A stretch of DNA of 64,000 nucleotides, taken from assembly GCA_907165135.1 (NCBI GenBank), contig OU015569.1, forward strand, positions 3,596,001 through 3,660,000, in the 5' to 3' direction. The position numbers and the translations under genes were made by a program. This document shows, piece after piece, positions 32,639 to 42,230 of this stretch. Within the stretch, counting starts at the first letter, position 1. Each line of letters begins with the position of its first letter. Source of the DNA: Oikopleura dioica (Eukaryota; Chordata; Appendicularia; Copelata; Oikopleuridae). The notes beneath the pieces were generated by a model, which had not been told where the DNA came from, did no database searches, and saw only the letters and a list, made by a program, of their open reading frames with translations.

Positions 32639-33879
32639 ATGGCGCCACCAGATCCAGCCCAAATATCGAATCGAGGAGTTCTTTCCAGCAGCAGAATGGA
32701 TCATATGAGGAGAGGACCCCCCATCGGGCCCAATACTTCGATAAAGGTACAGAGTACTTTCTTACTTTTGATTTTCAACTTTTTTTAACTATTGATTTGC
32801 TTTGAAGATTATCGAAGCTGTCGGTTACTAAACACTTCTCATAGCTGGTCGAGCCCGTCTTTGACCTCGTGAAACGATTCTCCAACCTTCCCGAGCATCT
32901 GCATCACGTAGAAGCGATCACCGTGGAGAATGTTCGCAACTCGTGGTTCCCGATGATGTCTGAACTTCGCAATAGATACCCTCAAGCCTTCAACGGTAAT
33001 TCGATACACTCTCACTGAAATTAAAAACCTCAGAACTCGTTTCGAAATCGACGAGAAAAACTAACTACGTTTCCTACGTTTCTCATTTTCTTTTAGAGAA
33101 CACCTTGAACATTACGGGCCATGAAGGCGTCATCTTCGACGCACTGCGAAACATCTGGCCCGAGCGGACTTCCTTTGACATTGGGGAACGGTCAATAATC
33201 ATCGAGTTTATTATCCGAAGCGCAACGGAAATCGGTGGTCGTCGGACCGTTCGTCGCAACGCTGCGTAAGTAACTTGAATCTTGAAATTGACTTAATCGA
33301 GCAACTCGACAATCTTCTTTGAAATGTGAAATTAAGTTTTATTCTAGTCGCGCGGTCCCCGTCAACAACGGCAACGTCAGACCGAATCCGAACGGGGAGC
33401 GACAGCCCCGTCCACTCGACTTCGATGCGATCGAAAATCAGGAAAACGCCTGTCGAGAGTTCCTCTTCAGTAAATTCAGCGGCCACCTACATACGCTGAA
33501 CGAGTTCTACCGCAACAGTAGCCGTGCGCCTTCTTTACCTCCTATTCCCACAGAAATGCCAGAAAGTGAAAGCAAAAGAGCGCTACGCGAAAACGGTACA
33601 GACGAACCAAGCAATAAGAAAGTGAAAACCGACGAGAGCGAAAAAGAATTGCGAGAAGACGAGACCTGCCAAATCTGCTACTCAGAAAGAAAAACACACG
33701 CTTTCATCCATGCCGTCCAGCCAAGTAAGTGCTTACTACTGGTAACACAGTTCTGATTTATTTCTTCAGGTACATCGCACTTTATCTGCTGCGAGCGGTG
33801 CGCCTACCAGTGCAACTACGCCATTTCCGGATGTCCACTCTGCCGCCTGCCAGTCATCGCGGTCACCAAAGTAATCTGA
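32639..33879 (+). CDS. RING-finger protein with MDM2-type C2H2C4 RING
   Basis: A probable E3 ubiquitin ligase. It starts MAPPDPAQISNRGVLSSSR. A middle region (LVEPVFDLVKRFSNLPEHLH, SWFPMMSELRNRYPQAFN, ITGHEGVIFDALRNIWPE) is not recognised. A charged linker ends NKKVKTDESEKELRED. The C-terminal RING reads ETCQICYSERKTHAFIHAV, then STSHFICCERCA, then GCPLCRLPV: Cys-x2-Cys, two His, and four further Cys spaced as in MDM2, with the RING at the extreme C-terminus as in MDM2/MDMX. An MDM2-like p53-binding SWIB domain is not evident, so orthology is unproven. The last junction (exon ending QPS, 33726 to about 33770) is a clean GT-AG intron. AATAAA is at 34091. Confidence 0.75.
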
Positions 33880-34688
33880 CGGCCGCATGTGTGGAAGGCT
33901 TCTACTCCTGCGTCCTCTGTGATCTTCAGTGACTCTTCCTCTGTGACTTCAGTGATCCAGAGTTTGAAATCCCGCGATTGCCCAGAGGAAAAGACGGGCG
34001 CTTAATGATGATCGACTTTTTAAAATTCTTCCTGCTCACTCTTCTGTGCATTCTTGGTAATTGTATATATCAATGGATGAAATATCCTAAAATAAATATA
34101 AATAATTCGGACATTTTAATTTGCATTTCTTCCTAGAAAAGGTTCTTTTACTAGCAAAAGAACTTTATCAGCCATAATTTCCAGGCATAAATCTTCTGAT
34201 AATTTATTATTAATTGCAATTATAATTTGGCAACTTTTAAACAAGCAAGTTCCTAATTGAAAAGCAAGCATAACCGATTGGTGTTCAACTTGGTCGATCC
34301 CGATTGGTTCGAAATAGGTTCCCTGCGGATTTTAGGAGAATAGGGTTGTAATTACACTTCGAATGATTTTCAACTTTCAAGTACTTCGAATCCGTAATCT
34401 GACGAAAGGGATGATTGTATCCGAATGACGTAAGAATGAAGATACCGAAAGTGGTTTAGGTTCTTACTAATGGAACCGCCCGGGGACGGTTCTTATTTCA
34501 CTGGAAAATAAATGATGCTGGCCCGCTTCTGCTGGGTGCGCGCAGATGCTATTACCGACGTGGCTTAGTGTTTGACTACGTAACGGCCAGCTCAACGCGC
34601 AGTAAATATCAACTGAGACAGAAAGAGATCACTGGGGCCTTGTTCAGATCTTCTATCACCGGTTACCTCGATTTTTTTAATTTGTAAG
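33880..34688. other. Intergenic region before MESD-1
   Basis: Holds the RING gene trailer with AATAAA at 34091-34096, then AT-rich sequence without coding character. TTTGTAAG directly before the MESD-1 start codon at 34689 looks like a trans-splice acceptor. Confidence 0.45.
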
Positions 34689-35736
34689 ATGAAAATTCTC
34701 CATCTTCTTCGTCTTGGTGCCCTCGTCGCAGCTGATAAGCGACTGGAACGCAAAGAAATCGACTTGAGAAAACTCGACAAGGAATATGAAGAGGACGACG
34801 ACATGGAACTAGAGGTAAGCTCACTCAGAAATTTGATGAATTACTCGATCCGCTGGAATGAAATTTTTGAGGCGAAAAACTCTCTTTTTCGTTAAACTGT
34901 GGGAATTGTTTGATTTATCGACTAGAGCTCCATGTGTGGATATTTCCTACATCTCCGACAATGGGAGGAGCTACCTTTCGCCACTCCCGCGCTAATGCTT
35001 AATTTCTAGGACTTGGACATGTTCGATGAACGCAAGCCTAAGCAAGGGATGGACACGCGAAAACTCGATGGGCGGGACCACATCACCACTTGGTCCGAGG
35101 CCAAAAAGGGACAGCAATTGGGCATGTACGTCAACACAGTACCCGGTAAGTAATTGATCATTGGTATAAACAGGCAATCTCAGATTGCCAATTTGGGTTG
35201 GGCAACCTGCGTAGGAAACCCGAGTCAGGGTATGAAAGATCTTATGAATTTAAAGATTGTGGCTTTTCATTAGAGATCCGTCAGACCCTGACTTAGGTTT
35301 TCGATACATGTTGCCGAGCCCATATGCAACTTGGATGAATCAATCCGTCTTAATTGTTACCGTTTCAGGTCTGAGCGAGACAGAGCTGAAGAACTTGTTC
35401 GATTTGTGGCAAATGAACATGATCAACTGCTGCAACTTCGAGCTGACCTTCTTGCCGCTTGAAGAAGCGCGCATGCTCGTGCTGCTTCCGGACGGTAAAT
35501 TCTTGCGCGACTTCGGCACTATGCTGCGCCAAGACGAGAGGTGCCACACTTTCGTCGTGGAGAACACGCACATGCTCTGCGCAGGACATCCCGAGTGGGA
35601 TCCCAAGCGACCAGGCAAGAACGTCGAAGCGATGGAGAAGTGGGACCAGTACCACAAAGACAAGAAAATTGAAGACACAAAGAAAAAGGTCGAAGGATGG
35701 AAGGAAAGCATTCCTGTTAAGAAAACCGAGCTGTAA
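34689..35736 (+). CDS. MESD: MESD-like ER chaperone for LRP receptors, copy 1
   Basis: MESD (Boca in flies) helps LDL-receptor-related proteins such as the Wnt co-receptors LRP5/6 fold in the endoplasmic reticulum. Exons 34689-34814, 35010-35145 and 35369-35736. The N-terminus MKILHLLRLGALVAADKRLE is a short signal peptide. An acidic stretch EEDDDMELEDLDMFDE follows, as in MESD. The core reads GLSETELKNLFDLWQMNMIN, then CCNFELTFLPLEEARMLVLL and GKFLRDFGTMLRQDERC, matching the family's LWQ-x-N and DRC landmarks. The C-terminus is KTEL, a KDEL-like retrieval signal that fits an ER-resident protein. Intron 2 carries a 131-bp inverted-repeat element. AATAAA is at 35945. A diverged paralogue lies 625 bp downstream. 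Confidence 0.85.
35193..35323. mobile_element. Inverted-repeat element, GGGCTCGGCAA family, copy C (131 bp)
   Basis: Left end TTGGGTTGGGCAACCTGCGT; right end on the other strand ATGGGCTCGGCAACATGTAT. Both run into a shared GTCAGGGT block and can pair across the whole element. It is wholly inside intron 2 of MESD-1 (35146-35368), so it is spliced out. Flanks TGCCAATT and TGCAACTT are a degraded match to an 8-bp duplication. Confidence 0.7.
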
Positions 35737-36360
35737 ATAGAAGTAATCGACTCTAACGACAGTGCAAAGAGTAATCGCCTTTATATTTCTCTTATTTGCT
35801 CAGCGACTAGCGGCGAATGCTACTACCAATCCGAAACAGCGTTCCAACCAACTTTATGCCTGTCACTTCTTCCTTTTCTGCCTTTCGAGATTTCAATTTA
35901 AATAATGCAATTCAGACTTGAACCCCTTACTTTCAGTATCTTTTAATAAACCAAGTATCAAATTAGACCTTTGCGATTCGAAACCTTTCTTGCAGGATAA
36001 ACAACAATTCAAAATTAAAAAGAAAATTTGCTAGAATCGTCCGCGCGGAACCGTCGCCGATATCCATCGGCCAATCAAAAACCCGCATTTCTCCGTGTTT
36101 TTCTTTTCTAGCAGAAATGATCATAAGCTCCTTTCCCATTTTCGTCGTAGGCGGAAAAAAGACGAATCATTTTCCCTTTTTTTATCAAATTTTGACCAAC
36201 CATAATCTACGCCAACGGGTTTGTCGATTTCTCGCGAAAAAAAGTAATCCCGGTCTTTTGCTCGGTAAAGGTCGTATGCTACGTTTTATGATGCGTTCTT
36301 TTCCAAAGAAAAAAGACGACGCGGAAAGGGTAGTTTTCATTTCGCCAAGTTTACTCGAAA
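35737..36360. other. Spacer between the two MESD copies
   Basis: Contains the MESD-1 trailer with AATAAA at 35945-35950. A frame from 36117 runs into the start of MESD-2 but has no protein-like order; I treat it as leader. No other gene is seen. Confidence 0.45.
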
Positions 36361-37569
36361 ATGAAGCGTTTGATAATAATCGTGAGCTGCCTTTTCGCTC
36401 TTGCCTCCAGCCTCGACAAAAAGAAGAAGAAGAAGCGCGATGTCTTCGACAGTTCTGAAATCGACGAAAACGCACTGGCGAGGAGCTACGAGGAAGACGA
36501 CGACATCGACGTTCGCGAGCTGCCATCCACCGATGAGCGTAAGAAATTTGAAGGAATTGATTGGGGTGAGTTTCTATTTTTGAAAGCGATTAAAATCTTA
36601 AAATTCTATAGAAAAAGTAAAGTCCAACGATCACATGACCATGCACAGTGAGAAAAAGAAAGACAAGAAGCTGACGATCTTTGTGGAGCTGAACCCGAAG
36701 CTCGAAAGGGCAGAAACTCGCCGAGTGGTGGAGGAGTGGCAGGGGAACATGATCAACTGCTGCAACATCGAGTTCGGCGCCGCCTTCATCCGCGCCACGA
36801 CCGTCATCGTCACGATGATGAACGGAGGCGGCAGCTTCGAGTTCGCCAAAATGATCCGCCAATCGAAAGACTGCTATAGCTACAAAGTCGAAAAGGTGAG
36901 ATGGTTCGGAGGTGTCCAATCATATTTTGAGATTTTGGATGGATTCGAATTAGTCATGGAATTTTTTTCCAAACACGCCCCTTCTTTTTCGAGTCGAACA
37001 CTTTCGTGAAGAAATCGACTTTTTCGAAATGCGATGTTTTTTTTTCGAAAATGCTTTTCGCCAGAGATTTATTTAGTAAACACGGGTCTAGGCTTCTATC
37101 AACAGACTCGATACTACAGTAATTTAGCGCTAGAGTGGAAAGCAGTGAGTCTACCTATCGGAGCTAGAATGGTAATTCTCGGTGCTCGAGCGCGCCGAAC
37201 AAATTAATATAGAGACATAATTTTTCTGATTCAACCGATTCCCTATACACTTCAAGGAACACTAAGAACTCATGCTTCACCAATAAGAATTAGTGTTCAC
37301 CTTTTTCATGCCTGGTCATTTTCGATTAGTCCAATAAATTACTGTTTTAGGACGAATTTCTTTGCCCTGCTCACCCTTTGTGGGACAAGAAGAATCCATC
37401 AATGTACAAGAAGAAGATAGAAAAGTACATTCCCCAACAAAAGCGGCGAGATAGAGACATCAAGATACAGAATGTTAACGTCTGGAAAAACAAGGGTCTC
37501 AAAGCAGATGGAACGCGCTACAAGTCCCTTAGCCCTTATGTTGGTCTCAAGGAAAACGAAGAACTGTAA
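36361..37569 (+). CDS. MESD: MESD-like ER chaperone, copy 2
   Basis: A second MESD-family protein in tandem. Exons 36361-36566, 36612-36895 and 37351-37569. The signal peptide is MKRLIIIVSCLFALASS, followed by a Lys run and an acidic stretch ARSYEEDDDIDVRELP. The core WQGNMINCCNIEFGAAFI and SFEFAKMIRQSKDCYSYKVE aligns with copy 1 (WQMNMINCCNFEL...). The C-terminal exon DEFLCPAHPLWDKKNPSMY corresponds to HMLCAGHPEWDPKRPG of copy 1, a block not present in the vertebrate protein as I remember it. It ends ENEEL, which may still act as a weak retrieval signal. Only 94 bp separate its stop from the SUMO start, with no AATAAA, so the two may be co-transcribed. Confidence 0.85.
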
Positions 37570-37663
37570 TCAAAGTGAACCGTCCCACTGAAAACGACCC
37601 GGAATTCAACCATTGTTGAAATGAAATTTCTTCATTTCAGATTTGCGCGTGAAAAATCCCACG

Positions 37664-38043
37664 ATGGCGGACGAAAATAAGGTCGAACACATCAACCTCA
37701 AGGTCGCCGGCCAGGATGGCTCTGTCGTCCAGATAGGGTTACTCGATCTCCTTGCCATGCGTTTAAGATTTATTTGCTCAAGTAACCCGCGTTTTACTTC
37801 AAAATCAAAAAGCACACCCCGCTCCGCAAGCTGATGCAGGCCTACTGCGACCGACAAGGTCTCCAGCTCAACCTTGTGCGATTCCGATTCGACGGAAACC
37901 CGGTCAAGGTAGCTCTCATTCTCCTTTTCTTTCTTTTAACATGGTAATTTTAGGAGACCGACACTCCCGAAAACCTCGAGATGGAGGACGAAGACACCAT
38001 CGACGTGTTCCAAAGCCAAACCGGCGGCTTTGTTGCCAACTGA
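37664..38043 (+). CDS. SUMO2: SUMO2/3 small ubiquitin-like modifier
   Basis: SUMO is conjugated to lysines of nuclear proteins by UBC9. Exon 1 (37664-37732) gives [20 protein letters not shown] then VVQ; exon 2 (37798-37908) gives [20 protein letters not shown] and [17 protein letters not shown]; exon 3 (37954-38043) gives [20 protein letters not shown] then SQTGGFVAN. The beta-grasp fold and the diglycine QTGG are intact; FVAN must be trimmed by a SENP protease to expose the glycines. The N-terminus is short and has no obvious VKTE SUMO-acceptor site. Joining exons 1 and 2 needs removal of 65 nt with AT...AC ends. A TTTCAG acceptor lies 23 bases before the ATG, and AATAAA is at 38304-38309. 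Confidence 0.93.
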
Positions 38044-38303
38044 ACAGCGCTCTCCCTTACAGAAACTGCCTTCCTCTCTCTCAGTCCCCATTTTTGCACC
38101 GACCCTTCGCGTGCAACTTCGCACATCAACATGGAGAAGATTAATTTTTAGTTCAAATTGTCATTCAAAAAATTATCGCATTTTCTTTCTGAAATCTGAA
38201 TTTTTAATTTGCCGTTTTGTTCCCCCAGCAGCCCTACAGCTACTAGAGCAAGGGTTGTTTTATATCTCGCAATTCTTTGTTTCTCCTTCGACAAAATTAC
38301 TGG

Positions 38304-38309
38304 AATAAA
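38304..38309 (+). terminator. Polyadenylation signal of SUMO2
   Basis: AATAAA 260 bases after the stop. The trans-splice-like acceptor TCTTATAAG of LTV1 follows only about 43 bases later, the arrangement expected at an operon junction. Confidence 0.6.
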
Positions 38310-38353
38310 ATTACTCAAAAAATCGCAAATCTCATCGTTGTTTTCTTATAAGA

Positions 38354-40133
38354 ATGCCGCGTGGCAAGGAAGGCAAAGCAAATCGGGCTTTTATTAAGCC
38401 CGGCGAGGGCAAGAAATTCAGGCTCGTCAATCGCTCCTACAGAGATTTGGCTGGTTTCGCACCCGGTGCCAGTCAGCATGTCTTGGCGCCGATCGGTGAA
38501 GCCGCCGAGGACATGACCGTGGACGAAATGTAAGCGTTAAAACTTGTTCAATTCGTTGATTTTTGTTGCTAGGAAAGCGCTTGAGCGTTCTCATGGGGTC
38601 GATTTCGACGACAATTACAACTACATGCAGCATTTGCGAGAACGCTCTCGCGAAGCTGTCGTTTGGGAATCGGCAGACACTCAGTCTCAGTTCTCCCTGG
38701 CTTCTGGCATGTCAGGCATGAGCAGAGCATCCCGAAGAAGTCGATTCTCGACAATGTCGAAGCTTTCACGCGTTTCCAAGCCTTCGGAAGTCGGTGTTCT
38801 ATTTGAATCCAACATGGAATTGCCCGACAATCATTTTCAAGAACTTGCTGCAGAACAGTATGAATTTAATGTACGTGATTCATATTCAACTAAGCAAGCA
38901 AGTTTAAAAACCTTTTTAGTTGGATGTTGACCCCGAAGTTGCTGCACAGTTGGAGGAGCATGATCCAGAGGAGATTCTTCTTAATCCGGAAGATGAGGAC
39001 TGCGATATGTTCGACGAAATGATTGCCCAAGCGCGTGAACAGGGAAGCGACGATGAATTCGACGAGATGCATGGCACGGGCGAAACTATCGGAGCATCTG
39101 ATCCGGCGATCGTGTGGCAGCGATTTCTCGAGTCCACCGGAGCATATGCGGGCGACGATAACAGAACGATGCCAGAGGATCAAGAATACGGTGATTTCTC
39201 CGACAATGAAGCTCAGTTCTCTGACGACGTTAGCTTATTACTATACCGGACAGATAGTTATCATTCTTTCAGGATGACGACAAACAGACTCGTTTCACTG
39301 CGTATTCAATGACCTCCTCTATAATGCGCAGAAATAAGAATCTTCAAAACTTGGACGAACACTTTGAGGGCTACTTCGCTGAGTTTGACGATGAAGAGCT
39401 CGGAGATATGCCTCAAAAAGATCTCGACCAGAACGAAATCGACCACGATTCAAAGCTGCTTGAAAATGCGATTCAAGCCGATTACAAGGAATTCAAAGGC
39501 GAAGTTCGCTATGGCGAAGGGGTAGGAAAACTAGAAACCTGATTTCCTTTATTTGACCAATTTAGGTTCATAATATGATCGACCTGGCGAAACAGCTCAA
39601 CATGGCAGAAGATGTGCGTCGATACATGGCGAACCGCGGAGAAAGCGATTCTGAAGAAGAAATGCCAGAACTGGTAGAAGTCGAGGCGAAGCCAAAGTGG
39701 GACTGTGAATCGATCATATCTACGTATTCCAACCTGTACAACCGCCCGAAAGTCGTCAACGACGATGGATTCTCAGTAAAAAGCAAACTGAAGCCAAAAC
39801 GAGGCAGCAGAAAGGTGATGTTCGGATCCGCCTTGAAGGAACTAGAAGCCGACTATCAGAAGGAAAGGGTGGCCGAGAGAGCCCCAGCGCCAAAAGCGAG
39901 AAGTAAAAATGAATCAAAAGAAGAGAAGAAACTTAGGAAGCAAGCCGTCAAGGAGGCAAAACGTGAAAGAAGGTAAGTGTCTGCATAACACAATTAGCTA
40001 TTTCGCGTCACTCTGAGCTCCTACCTCAAACTATCATTTTAGGATAGAGAAGAAGGAAACCAAGATGGCATTTGCACACGAATTCAACCAAGCTGCAAAG
40101 AGGGACAAAGGAAACAGCGTGAAATTGCATTAA
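38354..40133 (+). CDS. LTV1: LTV1 ribosome biogenesis factor
   Basis: LTV1 is a conserved assembly factor of the small ribosomal subunit that travels with pre-40S particles and is released after phosphorylation. It starts MPRGKEGKANRAFIKPGEGK one base after a TTATAAG acceptor. Recognised parts: KFRLVNRSYRDL near the N-terminus; an acidic middle; SSIMRRNKNLQNLDEHFEGY and FAEFDDEELGDM; the hallmark AKPKWDCESIISTYSNLYNR followed by P; and the basic C-terminal segment RSKNESKEEKKLRKQAVKEA. Exons at least: 38354-38529, 38572-38872, 38921 to about 39228, 39273-39519, 39566-39972 and 40043-40133. The long acidic insert and the order match the family. AATAAA begins at 40141, eight bases after the stop. 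It is the last gene of the plus-strand cluster that begins with MESD. Confidence 0.92.
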
Positions 40134-40255
40134 AACTGAAAATAAAACACCACGAGTCTGTACTGAGGCGGTATGTGGAGTCTTGTTTTGCGGAGTCCAC
40201 TGGTTTTTTTTAATTATTATTTATTTCTTGAAGAAGTTTGCAGGGCAGATAGGTC

Positions 40256-42230
40256 TCAGATGTCGAGATAGTTTTCAGGATTGGCATGGAAATCGGCGAT
40301 CTCATCGTGAGAGTAGCGGGGCTCATGTTCCGGAATTGGATGGTCTTTCCAGGTAAGAAACTCCTTCTGGCTCATGCTTAAAACTGGCTTAGAGTAGACT
40401 CAAATAGATCGAATTACCGAAGCCATTCTGTCGTCTCAAGAAAATCTTCTAGTGGAACATACTCTCTTCCTTTGAAAGAGATAGGTTTTTCGTTGTATCT
40501 GATTCTAATAAATTTGTCTTTCGTTTCGTCCACGTGAAACTCGAAAACGATATGAGCGGAAAAAGGAGGAAAATAGAAGATTTCACTTTTTTCATGAGGA
40601 GCCATTCGGAACAGGAGCGCTTCCATTACAGGGATTACTAAAACATCTCAAAATCAGCAAACGAGATTGACTCTTACATGTTGTATCGTGCGCGCTGAGA
40701 ATCGAAATCGGGGCCTCCAATTCATTAACAATGTACTCAAGAATTCGTCCGGCCTTGATGGGCAGGGCATGCGCTTTCTCTTCGACCGAGGTTCCATTAA
40801 CTCCGAGACAGGTAACCAGAGATAGATGCTCAATAAGAGGGTAATACTTTCGGAAAGCAGCGGCATTGACGACTCTAGAAATTCATTAAAAAGTGTGAGT
40901 TCTGAAAAACTAACGGGATTCCGTGAGCAAATCTAGCCGCTAGGTCATCGTACAAAGCAAGAGGAAGCAACTGATGCTGTGGCCGACCATCAGTTCTCTT
41001 CTGTAATCCAAGCTCACGTACTGCCTCCGACCACATTGGTCTAATTTGATCGTGAAGAGGCGATGCAAGCCACATCCAGCGGTAGTTTTGGAGTGAGCCG
41101 GAGCAGGAATGCATGTAAGTTAGGAACTCTTCGTCAAGCTTTCCTTGAACTTCTATCTTTAATGCGATGAGATAACATTTATTCGAAAAGAGTCATGAAA
41201 CGAGTTTCCTTGGCAATTATTAGAGAGGAAAGGAGGGGAGCTTTCCGGGAAGGACAACCTTGTTCCCCTTCTGCTTAGTGGGGATTTCCAGCGCCTACAG
41301 CTTTTTGCTAGAAATACAATTTTCGATGTGGCGTAGAAATTATTCTGTAAGGCTAGCGTAAATGCGGTGATTGCTGAGGATTGAATGCGTTCCCTTTATT
41401 TTGCAAACTTTAGTGTTTAAGTAGGTTTCGGAAGCCTTACCACCGGATTAGTGGATGCGATGAGGGAGGAGGAATAACCGGACCGCCTCCTCCGGAAGAA
41501 TTTGACCGGAATCCACAATTCCGGCAGGGGAAAGCGGGCGGTTTTCCTGTGTGCGACCGTGTGTGAGTGATAGATTCTCATTTCGTTTGCCTGTAGGCAT
41601 TTCCCTCGGCGGAAAGCGTCCTTCCCTTTTTTAATTGTGCTCGACAGCCAAATACAACGCGCATTGTCTTTTCAAGTAGAGCGCGGCGAATACCACTCTC
41701 AGATCGAATAGATCAACGCATCCTTTACTTCTGAGGGTTGATTCGTCAGTCCGCCGACGATCGCCCGGGCTGACTCAACTGTTCGCTTGACATTAGTACT
41801 CCGCACGTACAGATCTTCTGCTTCTCTTCTCCCATACATCTTCGCCAAAAATTCCCCGATGCCGACGTTGCCCAAGTAGCCAATACTCGTCAGCCATCCA
41901 GCAGGACCGCCGCAGGCGTGTTCGCCGTCAGGGTCGAATCCCGCCGTGACTGGTCCACCGTTGACGCCGGCCAGTTTCACGTTTACCTTGCTAACATCGC
42001 CTACGAAATTGATCATTGAAATTATTATTCCTAACCGACTAACGGGGTATTTTATAAAGGCCCGATTGATTCCAGTTGGCTGGTCCCAGTTCTGGCAAAT
42101 TGTAGAGGGAGCTTCGCGCGCCGTGCCTCGCCAAGCAGACTACTCGTTTCAACTCCATTCCGCGAGTCATCACTTCCTCTATTGTCTTTCGAACTTTCCA
42201 GAGTCTCTCAGGCTTTCCAACACGAGCCAA
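40256..42230 (-). CDS. ACP6: Lysophosphatidic acid phosphatase type 6-like (histidine acid phosphatase)
   Basis: Histidine acid phosphatases of the ACP6 type remove phosphate from lysophosphatidic acid in mitochondria. On the minus strand the first exon ends LKRVVCLARHGARSSLYNLP..., with the catalytic RHGARS motif. The next reads GFDPDGEHACGGPAGWLTSI, then EDLYVRSTNVKRTVESARAI, the conserved RST-N-R-x2-E-S-A block. After a roughly 570-nt intron comes KLDEEFLTYMHSCSGS, then VTCLGVNGTS and ISILSAHDTTC with the proton-donor HD pair, and finally a segment ending EPRYSHDEIADFHANPENYL. The start at 42230 gives 23 residues before MELKRVV; a later start is possible, and no clear mitochondrial signal is visible. 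It is transcribed toward LTV1, tail to tail, with 120 bp between stops. Confidence 0.85.

Noticed and set aside
35340-35711. 123-codon minus-strand frame opposite MESD-1
   Set aside because: It mirrors the conserved MESD exon on the plus strand and has no family features.
37733-37797. Reading the SUMO segment as an insertion in the protein
   Set aside because: The segment is 65 nt, so reading through shifts the frame and destroys the conserved SUMO sequence.
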